Assembly (NCBI RefSeq): GCF_010731595.1
Contig: NZ_AP022582.1
Span: forward strand, 2,542,001 to 2,606,000
Source: Mycobacterium seoulense
GTDB lineage: Bacteria; Actinomycetota; Actinomycetes; Mycobacteriales; Mycobacteriaceae
Direction: 5' to 3'
Length of the DNA: 64,000 nucleotides
Translations under genes and position numbers: made by a program
Part shown: positions 45,989 through 53,993 of the stretch, piece by piece
How positions within the stretch are numbered: the first letter of the stretch is position 1
How the letters are laid out: every line of letters starts with the position of its first letter
Notes under the pieces: generated by a model
Databases searched by the model: none
Told to the model about the DNA's origin: nothing
What the model saw: the letters and a program-made list of their open reading frames with translations, nothing else

Positions 45989-47485
45989 ATGCCGAAATCC
46001 CAGGACTGGGGAGAAACGCTCGACGATCTCGCGCGGCGCCGTCGGCGCGCGAGCGAGATGGGCGGGCCGGAGCGGCTCGACAAGCACCGCGGCAAGGGCA
46101 AGCTCGACGCCCGCGCGCGCATCGACCGGCTGCTCGACCCTGGCTCCTTCCGGGAAATCGGCACCCTGGTGGGGGGCCAGGTTGCGGCCGACGGGATCGT
46201 CGTCGGCTCCGGTTTGATCAACGGCTCGCCGGTGATGCTGGGCGCCGAGGACTTCACCACGATGGCCGGCAGCATCGGCCCAGGCGGCAACTCGAAGCGC
46301 TACCGCATCGCCGAACTCGCCCTGCGGGACAAGGTTCCCCTGGTGATGCTGCTCGAAGGTGCCGGCTTTCGTCCTGGCGGTGGGCATTACGGCCGCACCC
46401 CAACCGACCTGCTCGCCCAGGCGCAGTGCTCGGGCCGGGTACCGACCGTCGCCGCCGTCCTCGGCCCCTCGGCCGGACATGGCGCCCTGGTCGCCCCGGT
46501 CTGCGACTTCCGGATCATGAGCAGACAGGGCGCGATCTTCACCGCCGGGCCGCCGGTCGTCAAAGAGTCTACGGGCGAGGACATTTCGAAGGAGGACCTC
46601 GGCGGACCCGTCACCGCCGTTCCGAGCGGGGTGATCCACAACGTCGCCGAGGACGACGAAGCCGTGATCGCCGATATTCGGCGGTACCTGTCGTATTTCC
46701 CGCCGAGCGCGTGGTCATACCCGGCGCCGCTGCCGCCGGACGCGGACAGCGAGCCACGTGCGACGCCCGAACTGCTCGACATCGTCTCCCGCGACAACCG
46801 CCGCGTCTACGACATGCGCGCCGTGCTCGACGTGGTCTTCGACCGGCCCGACTGGTTCGAAGTCCAGCCGCAGTACGGCAAGGCGATCATTTGCGCGTTG
46901 GCGCATCTCGGCGGCCACCCGGTCGCGGTCGTCGCGAACCAGCCCAACGTGCTCGCGGGCTCCATCGACGCCGACGCGGCGGACAAAGCGGCACATTTCA
47001 TCATGGTGGCCGACTCGTTCCACCTGCCCATCGTGTTCCTTGCGGACAACCCGGGCATGCTGCCCGGCAGTCGGTCCGAGCGCAGCGGCGTGCTGCGCGC
47101 CGGTGCGCGGATGTTCGCCGCGCAGACGGCGGCGACCACGGTCAAGTTGCACGTCACGCTGCGCAAGGCATACGGATTCGGCTCCATGGTCATGTCGCTC
47201 TTGGGTTTCGATCACCAGAGCGCGACGTTCGCATACCCGGGAGCGACCATGGGCGCCATGAGTGCGGCCGCGCTGGGCCGGGCGACGCACGCCGGTGAGG
47301 ACATCACCGCGAAGCTGCGTGACGCCGAGTTGCAGGCGTCCTATCGCTCGGCCGAACATCTGGGATTCGACGAACTCATTGACCCCCGCGAAACCCGTGA
47401 TGCCTTACTCGGTTCACTACTTCGCGGACTGTCCAGCCGGCAGGCCGCCGCCGAACCGGTGACCCGTACCGTCATCATGCCCTGA
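45989..47485 (+). CDS. Acyl-CoA carboxylase carboxyltransferase (beta) subunit
   Basis: The 498-residue crotonase-fold carboxyltransferase shows the two oxyanion regions, EGAGFRPGGGHYGRT in the N-half and FLADNPGMLPGS in the C-half, plus AYGFGSMVMSLLGFDHQ. It would carboxylate or transcarboxylate an acyl-CoA (acetyl-, propionyl-, methylcrotonyl-like), using a biotinylated alpha subunit encoded elsewhere. The start is ATG at 45989. It is divergent from the LLM-P450 unit and convergent with the next LLM gene, with a 6-base gap. Confidence 0.9.
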   Translation: MPKSQDWGETLDDLARRRRRASEMGGPERLDKHRGKGKLDARARIDRLLDPGSFREIGTLVGGQVAADGIVVGSGLINGSPVMLGAEDFTTMAGSIGPGGNSKRYRIAELALRDKVPLVMLLEGAGFRPGGGHYGRTPTDLLAQAQCSGRVPTVAAVLGPSAGHGALVAPVCDFRIMSRQGAIFTAGPPVVKESTGEDISKEDLGGPVTAVPSGVIHNVAEDDEAVIADIRRYLSYFPPSAWSYPAPLPPDADSEPRATPELLDIVSRDNRRVYDMRAVLDVVFDRPDWFEVQPQYGKAIICALAHLGGHPVAVVANQPNVLAGSIDADAADKAAHFIMVADSFHLPIVFLADNPGMLPGSRSERSGVLRAGARMFAAQTAATTVKLHVTLRKAYGFGSMVMSLLGFDHQSATFAYPGATMGAMSAAALGRATHAGEDITAKLRDAELQASYRSAEHLGFDELIDPRETRDALLGSLLRGLSSRQAAAEPVTRTVIMP

Positions 47486-47491
47486 CTCGCG

Positions 47492-48535
47492 CTAATCCCC
47501 CGCCCGATAAGCCGCGATCACGGGCTCTAGTTCGTCCGGTGTCGCGCCGTGCATGATCACCGCATCGGCCCCGTAGTCGAATTCCTTGCGGACGCGCTCG
47601 GCGCATTGGCGGGCCGACCCGGTCGCCGACGGCTCCAGCCACTCCTCGGGGATCAACGTCGCGATGTGCTCGATCTGCTCGGCCGTGCCCTTGTGGTCGA
47701 TCCCTCCCGCGATCGACGTCACCACCGGGTCCTCCCGGAAGCGTTGCAGCACAGCCGGATCCCAGTTATTCGTCCGCACCATCAGGTCGCCGTAACCCTG
47801 CAGGTAGGTGGCCAGGCGGGCGACCGTCTTCTTCAGCCGCAACTCCTCGGGGAGGTGGTCACCGACAGTGGCGAAGCACGACCACACCCGGACGCTGTCC
47901 GGGTCGCGGCCGGCCTTCTCCGCCGCGGATTTGACGGTCTTGACGCAGCGCTGCAGCGTCTCGGGGGTGAAGTAGGTGTGCAAGATGACGTCGTCGAAAA
48001 CCCGGCCCCCGAGGTCGAGGGTCCTGGGCCCGAAAGCCACCAGCGCCAGCCGGATGTCCTCGTTGAAGTCCGGGTCCAGGAACAGGATCGGGTACTTGCC
48101 CATCGGTCCGTCGTGGTTGAAGATCAGCTCGCCGTGCCAGAGGCGGCGCATGACCTGGGCCCAGTCCTCCATCTGCGCGGTCGTGACCGCGGGTATGCCG
48201 AACGCCCCGTAGATCGCCGCGATACCCCGGCCGATCCCCAGTGTGAAGCGCCCGCCGGAGAGCCGGTGCATTGTGGTGGCCCACGACCCCGTGATCAGCG
48301 GGTGGCGGGTGTTGTGATTGGTTGCGGCGGTGGCGATCTGCATCCGGGTCGTCACCGCGCATGCGGCCCCCGTCAGCGACGACGCTTCTTTGACGTTCCA
48401 GCGCTCGGAGATGAACGCGGTGCCGAAGCCCAGCTCCTCGCCGCGGCGGGCCTCGCCGATCAGTGTTGCCGGGCCCTCACCGCCGGCACCGGCCAACAGG
48501 TAGTAGCCCAACTCATCGAGAGTGCGATCGCTCAA
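47492..48535 (-). CDS. LLM-class oxidoreductase (TIGR03857-like F420 group)
   Basis: The 347-residue LLM-family barrel shows ARRGEELGFGTAFISERWNV, the strand SGGRFTLGIGRGIA and the C-terminal YGADAVIMHGATPDEL. I place it loosely in the F420-dependent group by its general pattern. The start is TTG at 48535, overlapping the stop of the SnoaL-like gene (TTGA) with GGAG just upstream. It belongs to the unit BVMO, hydrolase, SnoaL, LLM. Confidence 0.85.
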   Translation of the reverse strand: MSDRTLDELGYYLLAGAGGEGPATLIGEARRGEELGFGTAFISERWNVKEASSLTGAACAVTTRMQIATAATNHNTRHPLITGSWATTMHRLSGGRFTLGIGRGIAAIYGAFGIPAVTTAQMEDWAQVMRRLWHGELIFNHDGPMGKYPILFLDPDFNEDIRLALVAFGPRTLDLGGRVFDDVILHTYFTPETLQRCVKTVKSAAEKAGRDPDSVRVWSCFATVGDHLPEELRLKKTVARLATYLQGYGDLMVRTNNWDPAVLQRFREDPVVTSIAGGIDHKGTAEQIEHIATLIPEEWLEPSATGSARQCAERVRKEFDYGADAVIMHGATPDELEPVIAAYRAGD

Positions 48536-48912
48536 CTCCAAACTCCTTGCTGGTAGCCGCAATTCCAGACCTCCGCGATCTTCCCGTCGACGACGCGGAA
48601 CACCTCGATGCTGGCGACATTTGTCTCGGTGCCGTCTTTGGCGGTCATCGACGAGTCGTAGACGATCGCGACGTGCTCGCCGTCGTCGCCGGCGGCGACG
48701 ATGTTCAGATCGAAGCGCAACGTGTCGAACATCGCCCACACGTCCCTCACCCGGCTGATCGCCTGCTCGCGGGTCAGGGTGTGCGCCTCGCCTACCCCGT
48801 GCCGAATTACCTTGTCGGCGAACAACTCCTCGGCCAGGGTCAGGTTGCGCTCGTTCCAGACGACCAGGTTGTAGAGCTCGACCACCTCGCGTGCCGTGCG
48901 CGGGGCTGCCAT
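48532..48912 (-). CDS. SnoaL/NTF2-like protein
   Basis: The 126-residue cone-fold protein has VVELYNLVVWNERNLTLAEE at the start and VFRVVDGKIAEVWNCGYQ at the end, the usual layout of SnoaL-like cyclases and isomerases. Its ATG at 48912 shares one base with the stop of the alpha/beta-hydrolase gene (TGATG). It probably acts with the BVMO and hydrolase on a ring compound; the reaction is unknown. Confidence 0.83.
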   Translation of the reverse strand: MAAPRTAREVVELYNLVVWNERNLTLAEELFADKVIRHGVGEAHTLTREQAISRVRDVWAMFDTLRFDLNIVAAGDDGEHVAIVYDSSMTAKDGTETNVASIEVFRVVDGKIAEVWNCGYQQGVWS

Positions 48913-50030
48913 CAGCCGGCCACTTCGCGCAGGAATCGGTCGGTCACGTTTTGCACCCGCCGGGAGAAGATGTGTCCCACGTGGCTGCCGTCGTACCAGT
49001 AAAGCTGGCCGCCCCAGCGCTCCTGCAACTCAACCGTGGGATCACGCATCGCCATCCGGTCGTGCCAGGCACCGACGATGAGCCGGCGATGCGGCGGCGG
49101 CGCCGGATCCACCCGCAATGGATCGATCACCGAGGTCAGCTTGGCCACCTGCGGCGAGGCCAGCAGGTCGCGGAATTCGTCCCGCGACGATCCCCAGCGC
49201 CCCAGGTGCCGCGCGATCATCGCATTCAGCCCGAGGATCGGCGTATACAGCGCCACCGCATCGATCTGCCTTTCCAGGTGCGAAACCAGCGCCGCGACCG
49301 GAGTCCCCATCGAAACCCCGGCTACCACAATCGCACTCGCCTGTGGTTGTGCCCACCGCACCACGGCGCGGATCTCCGACACCGACCGCATCATGCCGGC
49401 GACGTTGCCCAAGGGGTCCATGTCGGGGTAGGCAGGCCATTCCCGGCGCCGGCAGCCGTGACCGGGCTGCACCGGCAATGCGACGTTGAATCCCAACTGA
49501 CGATGTATCCGGCCGATCCGGGTCAACAGCAGGTCTTCCGTGCCGCCCTGACCGGCGCCGTGCACCCAGATGAGCCACGGTCTCGGCCCGTCGGTGTGCC
49601 GGCACAGGTGCACCACCGCCCTCGCCGGTCCGCCCAGGCCCTCGGCTTCCAGCGTCTCCGGCAACGCCGGATCGTGCTCGAACGCCATCCGCTCGTACGC
49701 CAGATTGCCGATGCGGCGCCGCCGAACCGAGGTAGGGCGCAGCGGCATCGGGTCCCTGTGCGCACGGTCGATGCCCAGGGTGGACAACTCCTCTGCCGCG
49801 GCCGTGCAGCCAGACAGCGGCCGCATCGCCGCCGGGCTGCCGCCGAGCAGCGAAAAACCGCTCAGCACAAGCTCGTCCAGCATGACCTCGCCGAACTGGC
49901 GCACGCCACGCGGTGATACCGGAGCCCAGCCGGTGGATTCGTTCAGACCGGCCACCGTCCGGGGTAACAACTTGCCAAGTTCGCGGGTCGCTTCCTTGGC
50001 GAGTCCCAGCCCGCGCGTCACCTTCGACAT
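48912..50030 (-). CDS. Alpha/beta-hydrolase
   Basis: The 372-residue protein has the oxyanion segment LIWVHGAGQGG, the nucleophile elbow GVSMG, an acid in WHDRMA and a late His in DGSHVGHIF, so the triad appears complete. The N-terminal 120 residues form an extra helical region. Coming directly after a Baeyer-Villiger-type gene, it is a good candidate to hydrolyse the ester or lactone that enzyme makes. The start is ATG at 50030 or GTG at 50039; the RBS-like GGTGGAGGG overlaps both. Confidence 0.85.
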   Translation of the reverse strand: MSKVTRGLGLAKEATRELGKLLPRTVAGLNESTGWAPVSPRGVRQFGEVMLDELVLSGFSLLGGSPAAMRPLSGCTAAAEELSTLGIDRAHRDPMPLRPTSVRRRRIGNLAYERMAFEHDPALPETLEAEGLGGPARAVVHLCRHTDGPRPWLIWVHGAGQGGTEDLLLTRIGRIHRQLGFNVALPVQPGHGCRRREWPAYPDMDPLGNVAGMMRSVSEIRAVVRWAQPQASAIVVAGVSMGTPVAALVSHLERQIDAVALYTPILGLNAMIARHLGRWGSSRDEFRDLLASPQVAKLTSVIDPLRVDPAPPPHRRLIVGAWHDRMAMRDPTVELQERWGGQLYWYDGSHVGHIFSRRVQNVTDRFLREVAG

Positions 50031-50039
50031 GCCCTCCAC

Positions 50040-51665
50040 CTAAGCGAGCTTGAAACCGGTGTATCCGTCGGCCGCGACTTCGTCGCAGCGGCGCCGATAT
50101 TCGGGGATCCCGCCGGTATAGCCCATGTACATTCGCTTCTTCCCGGGCACGTTGCCGCCGTTGTACCACGAGTTGCAGGACGGGTGGACCAGCACCGTCG
50201 GCGCGACGAGCGCGGTGGCGTGGTCGATCCACTCCTGTTGTGCGGTGGCCAGCGCCTCGATCGTGCGGATACCGCGGGCCCGCAGGTGTGCGATGCAATC
50301 ACCGATCCACTCCACATGCTGTTCCAGCGCGGCGACGAAGTTGGTGGCGGCGCTGGGGCTGCCCGGCCCCTGGATGGTGAAGAGGTTCGGGAAGCCCGCC
50401 ACCGCCAACCCAAGATAGGACAGCGGACCCTCGCTCGCCCAGAACTCGGCGAGCGACATCCCATCGCGGCCGCGCACGTCGATGCGGCTCAGCGCCCCCG
50501 TCATCGCGTCGAACCCCGTGGCGTACACAATGACATCCAGGTCGTAGGAGCCGCCCTCGGTGCGGATTCCGCCCGGCGTCACCTCCCGGATCGGCGACTT
50601 GCGCAGGTCGACGAGGGTGACGTTGTCCCGGTTGAACGTCTCGTAGTAGCCCTGGTCGATGATCGGCCGTTTGCAGGCGAACGGATGGACGGGCACCAGC
50701 GAGGCCGCCGTTTCCGGGTCCTTGACGATGCGGGCCACCGCCTCGCCATACAATTCGGCGGCCATTCGGTTGGCCTCGATGTCGAAGAAGACGTCGCCCC
50801 AGTTGAGCGCGCCCATGACGCCGTGCTCCTCGATGGCACGCAACTGCTCGTCGCGCGTGGCCGACTTCAGCGGCGGCCTGCCCAGCATCTCCAGCAGTAC
50901 CGAGAAGGCGCTCAGCCGCGCCGCCCCGATCGGGTGGGCCCGTTGCGCGGCGCGGATTTCGCCGTAGCGGGCCTTCATCCCGTCCAGCTCGCCGGCCTCG
51001 AACCGGCGCACGCGCCACGGCAGGGTGTAAGCGGGCGAACGTTGGAACACGCAGAGCCGCAACGCTTGCCGGGCCACGATGGGAATGAGCTGAACGCCGG
51101 TGGAACCTGTCCCGATGACGCCGACCCGCTTACCGGTCAGGTCGAAGCCCTCCTTGGGCCAGTGGCTGGTGTACAGCGACGTCCCGGTGAAGGTGTCCAT
51201 GCCCGGGATGTCGGGCTGCAACGGAACGGACAGGATGCCGGATGCGGCGACGACGAACGGGGCCCGGAAAGTTTCGCCGCCCTCGGTTCGGACCAGCCAG
51301 GCCGCGGCGTCCTCGTCGAAGGTCATGGCGACGACCTTGGTGTGGAACTGGATGTCGCGGCGAAGGTCGAGCCGGTCGGCGACGAAGTTCAGGTAGGCCT
51401 CGATCTCCGGCTGGGCCGGCATCGACTCGGTCCAAACCCATTCCTGCTGAATCTCTTCGGAGAAGCTGTAGGAGTATTCGATGCTCTCGATGTCGCAGCG
51501 GGCACCCGGGTATCGGTTGTACCACCACGTGCCGCCGACGTTTTCGGCCATCTCCAGGACACGGGTCCGGATGCCCAATTGGCGCAGCCGATGCAGCATG
51601 TACAGCCCTGAGAAGCCGGCGCCGATGACGATGACGTCGATCCGGGTATCAGCCGCTTCAGTCAC
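50040..51665 (-). CDS. Baeyer-Villiger-type flavin monooxygenase
   Basis: The 541 residues have two nucleotide-binding motifs, VIGAGFSGLYMLHRL (FAD) and VGVIGTGSTGVQLIP (NADPH), and between them the BVMO fingerprint in the form F159-T-G161-TSL-Y165-TSH-W169-P170. The consensus has His where Y165 stands. It would insert oxygen next to a ketone to give an ester or lactone. The start is GTG at 51665 with AAGGAG about 5 bases upstream. It is first in the minus-strand unit and divergent from the Rieske oxygenase. Confidence 0.9.
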   Translation of the reverse strand: MTEAADTRIDVIVIGAGFSGLYMLHRLRQLGIRTRVLEMAENVGGTWWYNRYPGARCDIESIEYSYSFSEEIQQEWVWTESMPAQPEIEAYLNFVADRLDLRRDIQFHTKVVAMTFDEDAAAWLVRTEGGETFRAPFVVAASGILSVPLQPDIPGMDTFTGTSLYTSHWPKEGFDLTGKRVGVIGTGSTGVQLIPIVARQALRLCVFQRSPAYTLPWRVRRFEAGELDGMKARYGEIRAAQRAHPIGAARLSAFSVLLEMLGRPPLKSATRDEQLRAIEEHGVMGALNWGDVFFDIEANRMAAELYGEAVARIVKDPETAASLVPVHPFACKRPIIDQGYYETFNRDNVTLVDLRKSPIREVTPGGIRTEGGSYDLDVIVYATGFDAMTGALSRIDVRGRDGMSLAEFWASEGPLSYLGLAVAGFPNLFTIQGPGSPSAATNFVAALEQHVEWIGDCIAHLRARGIRTIEALATAQQEWIDHATALVAPTVLVHPSCNSWYNGGNVPGKKRMYMGYTGGIPEYRRRCDEVAADGYTGFKLA

Positions 51666-51703
51666 TTCACTCCTTGCCGTGCACGGGCCGGACTGCTGAA
51701 ATC

Positions 51704-51725
51704 TATACTGTAACGGACTTAGTAT
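51704..51725. promoter_or_regulatory. TACTGTAA motif and ATACT/AGTAT dyad in the BVMO-Rieske divergent promoter
   Basis: TATACT at 51704-51709 is a good -10 element for the plus-strand Rieske gene. TACTGTAA is at 51706-51713, and the inverted half AGTAT at 51721-51725 pairs with ATACT at 51705-51709. The spacing of the TACTGTAA half to its diverged partner (3 bases) matches the site at 55677. Confidence 0.5.
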
Positions 51726-51746
51726 CAGGCAATCGGAGGCTTCACT

Positions 51747-52751
51747 TTGAAAGTGCCCTTCACCTGGAAGGTCACCGGGTGGTTCATGGTCGGGTGGTCT
51801 CCCGAGTTTCCCGCCGGCGAGGTCCGGCCGCTGCACTACTTCGGTGAGGACTTGGTCGCCTACCGCGACGCGTCCGGGCAGCTACACGTGCTGGAAGCGC
51901 ACTGCAAACACCTCGGCGCCCACATCGGCCACGGCGGCAAGGTGCTGGGCGACTGCGTCGAGTGCCCGTTCCACGGCTGGCGCTGGGGCCCCGACGGCAC
52001 CAACCGGTACATCCCCTACCAACCCGACCGGCCCAACCGCGCGCTGCGGCTGCGGGTGTACCCGGTGCGCGAGCAGTACGACTGCGTGTTCATCTGGCAC
52101 CAACCGGAAGGCAAGGAGCCGCAGTGGGAGATGCCGGACATCTTCCGGAAGTTTCCGCAGTTCGAGACCGACCCCGCGGCCTACTACCGCGCGTATCCGG
52201 AGTTCTCCCGGCGCGCCGAGCGCGAACCGGTGCATCCACAGATCGTCGCGGAGAACGCCCCCGACAGCGCCCATTTCGAATACGTGCACCACGCCACCGT
52301 GACCCCGCGGGTGCTGGACTGGAAGATCGTCGACCACGAGTGGCAGTTCGTCGCGGGATGGCCCGACGCGCGCAGCGGCAACCCCGAGGATCTCGCGTTA
52401 CGGTTCCACAGCCACCTGTTCGGCCTGGGCGGGGCCATCAGCGTCTTCGAGGGAGCACAGAACCATCGGCTGATCTTCACCTGCACGCCGGTCGACGACG
52501 AGTGCTCGGACCTCTTCTACTCCATCTGGTGGCCCCGGGTCCCCGGCGACACCGCGGACGTACCGCACGGCAAGCTACGCGACGTGATCGAAAAGCAGTT
52601 CCTGTCCACCGTCTTCGACGATCTGCAGATCTGGCGCTACCAGAAGTACGTCGAAAACCCGGCGCTTTCCAAAGTTGACGCGAAAGGCTATATGGCACTG
52701 CGAAAGTGGGCGAAGCAGTTCTATGACGTCCCGCCGGCAGTACCGGCATGA
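51747..52751 (+). CDS. Rieske oxygenase (KshA-like)
   Basis: The 334-residue oxygenase has ligands C53-x-H55 (HCKHLGAHIG) and C73-x2-H76 (CPFHGWRW), and the mononuclear iron site ENAPDSAHFEYVHHA. It resembles the KshA-like gene at 11563 but is shorter. The start is TTG at 51747, chosen because GGAGG at 51735-51739 has ideal 7-base spacing to it. Its stop overlaps the next gene (ATGA). It heads the plus-strand unit of isochorismatase-fold protein, hotdog protein and acyl-CoA synthetase. Confidence 0.9.
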   Translation: MKVPFTWKVTGWFMVGWSPEFPAGEVRPLHYFGEDLVAYRDASGQLHVLEAHCKHLGAHIGHGGKVLGDCVECPFHGWRWGPDGTNRYIPYQPDRPNRALRLRVYPVREQYDCVFIWHQPEGKEPQWEMPDIFRKFPQFETDPAAYYRAYPEFSRRAEREPVHPQIVAENAPDSAHFEYVHHATVTPRVLDWKIVDHEWQFVAGWPDARSGNPEDLALRFHSHLFGLGGAISVFEGAQNHRLIFTCTPVDDECSDLFYSIWWPRVPGDTADVPHGKLRDVIEKQFLSTVFDDLQIWRYQKYVENPALSKVDAKGYMALRKWAKQFYDVPPAVPA

Positions 52752-53368
52752 CACCGACCCTTGCCGAAATCGCGGCGCCCCAGCACACCGCGATCGTCAC
52801 GCAGGAGTGCCAGGGGGCGGTCATCGGTCCCGACGCGGGGCTGGCGATGTTGGCCGAGGAGGCCCGGCGGGTCGCGCTGCCCAACATCGTCCGGCTCTTG
52901 CCGGCGGCCCGGGCGGCCGGGGTACGCGTCGTGCACTGCCTGGTACAGCGGCGGCCCGACGGGCTGGGCTCCAACCACAACGCCAAGATCTTCGCCATGG
53001 GACACGGTCAGGTCGACATCACGCCGGGCACCCCGGGGGCGGCCGTGCTACCCGAATTAGGTCCCGAGCCAGGCGATCTGGCGCTGAGCCGCTGGCACGG
53101 CGTCGGGCCGATGGGCGGCACCGACCTGGACGCGGTACTGCGGAATCTCGGCGTGTCCACCATCGTTGTCGTCGGGGTGTCGCTGAACATCGCCATCCCC
53201 AATGTCGTGATGGACGCGGTCAACGCCGCCTACCGCGTGATCGTTCCCCGGGACGCCGTTGCCGGCATACCTACCGAGTACGGAGAGGCCATCATCGCCA
53301 ACACCCTGTCGCTGCTCGCGACCATCACCACCACCGACGAGTTGCTCAGCGCGTGGACGCGGCCATGA
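52748..53368 (+). CDS. Isochorismatase-fold protein with altered active site
   Basis: The 206 residues have the cysteine-hydrolase/isochorismatase fold, with MGGTDLDAVLRNLGVSTIVV as the most conserved part. The position of the catalytic Cys (normally GVATNVC) is Ala 149 in GVSLNIAIPNV, the N-terminal Asp appears as Glu 20 (TQECQGA), and the usual Lys is not evident. True isochorismatases also lack the Cys, so some activity cannot be excluded. The start ATG at 52748 overlaps the Rieske stop, and its end overlaps the hotdog gene. Confidence 0.8.
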   Translation: MTPTLAEIAAPQHTAIVTQECQGAVIGPDAGLAMLAEEARRVALPNIVRLLPAARAAGVRVVHCLVQRRPDGLGSNHNAKIFAMGHGQVDITPGTPGAAVLPELGPEPGDLALSRWHGVGPMGGTDLDAVLRNLGVSTIVVVGVSLNIAIPNVVMDAVNAAYRVIVPRDAVAGIPTEYGEAIIANTLSLLATITTTDELLSAWTRP

Positions 53369-53985
53369 CCGACACCGCTCCCGGGGTTCGCGGCGGATTC
53401 CCCGATATCAAGCCGGCCGAACACGCGCCGCCCGGGTTGGGCCGATTCGTCACCGCGATGCGCCGCCTGCAGGATCTGACCCTCGCCAGTAATCCGGACA
53501 GCTCGGCGTGGACGGCCGCGGCCCGGCACGTCGAAGACGCCTGCGCACTACTGGACGGCCACCAGGTGCCCGAGGGCATGGCGCCGGCCGGCCGCGTCAT
53601 CGAACTGCCCGGCCTGGGCCACCCCCTGCTCCCGCCGTGGACCGTTACGGAATCCGGGCCGACTGGCGTCACCATGGCGGGACACTTCACCCGCTCGCAT
53701 GTCGGCGGAAACAACGCCGTGCACGGCGGAATGATCCCGCTGTTCTACGACTGGCTGTTCGGGATGGTGGTCTCTACTGCCGGCACTCCCCCCACCCGCA
53801 CCGCCTACCTGCATGTCGACTACCGAAACATCACCCCGATCGACGAGCCGCTAACCGCCCACGGCCACATCACCGAAATCGACGGCAGGAAGATCTTCAT
53901 CTCGGCTACGATGACGGCCGCTGATGGCACGCTGCTCAGCGAAGCCAACGGCCTGATGGTCCGACTGCTCCCCCACCAGCCATGA
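53365..53985 (+). CDS. PaaI-type hotdog thioesterase-like protein
   Basis: The 206-residue protein has about 90 N-terminal residues before a hotdog domain (HVGGNNAVHGGMIPLFYDWL, then AYLHVDYRNITPIDEPLTAH). The NxxxHGG motif and downstream Asp are intact, as in active thioesterases. It may release CoA from a pathway intermediate. The start ATG at 53365 overlaps the previous stop (ATGA). Confidence 0.85.
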   Translation: MTDTAPGVRGGFPDIKPAEHAPPGLGRFVTAMRRLQDLTLASNPDSSAWTAAARHVEDACALLDGHQVPEGMAPAGRVIELPGLGHPLLPPWTVTESGPTGVTMAGHFTRSHVGGNNAVHGGMIPLFYDWLFGMVVSTAGTPPTRTAYLHVDYRNITPIDEPLTAHGHITEIDGRKIFISATMTAADGTLLSEANGLMVRLLPHQP

Positions 53986-53993
53986 GAGGCCTG

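Noticed and set aside
52675-53364. N-terminal extension of the hotdog protein at 53365
   Set aside because: The upstream frame runs opposite in phase to the isochorismatase-fold gene and lacks motifs. The ATGA overlap at 53365 matches the style of the whole operon.
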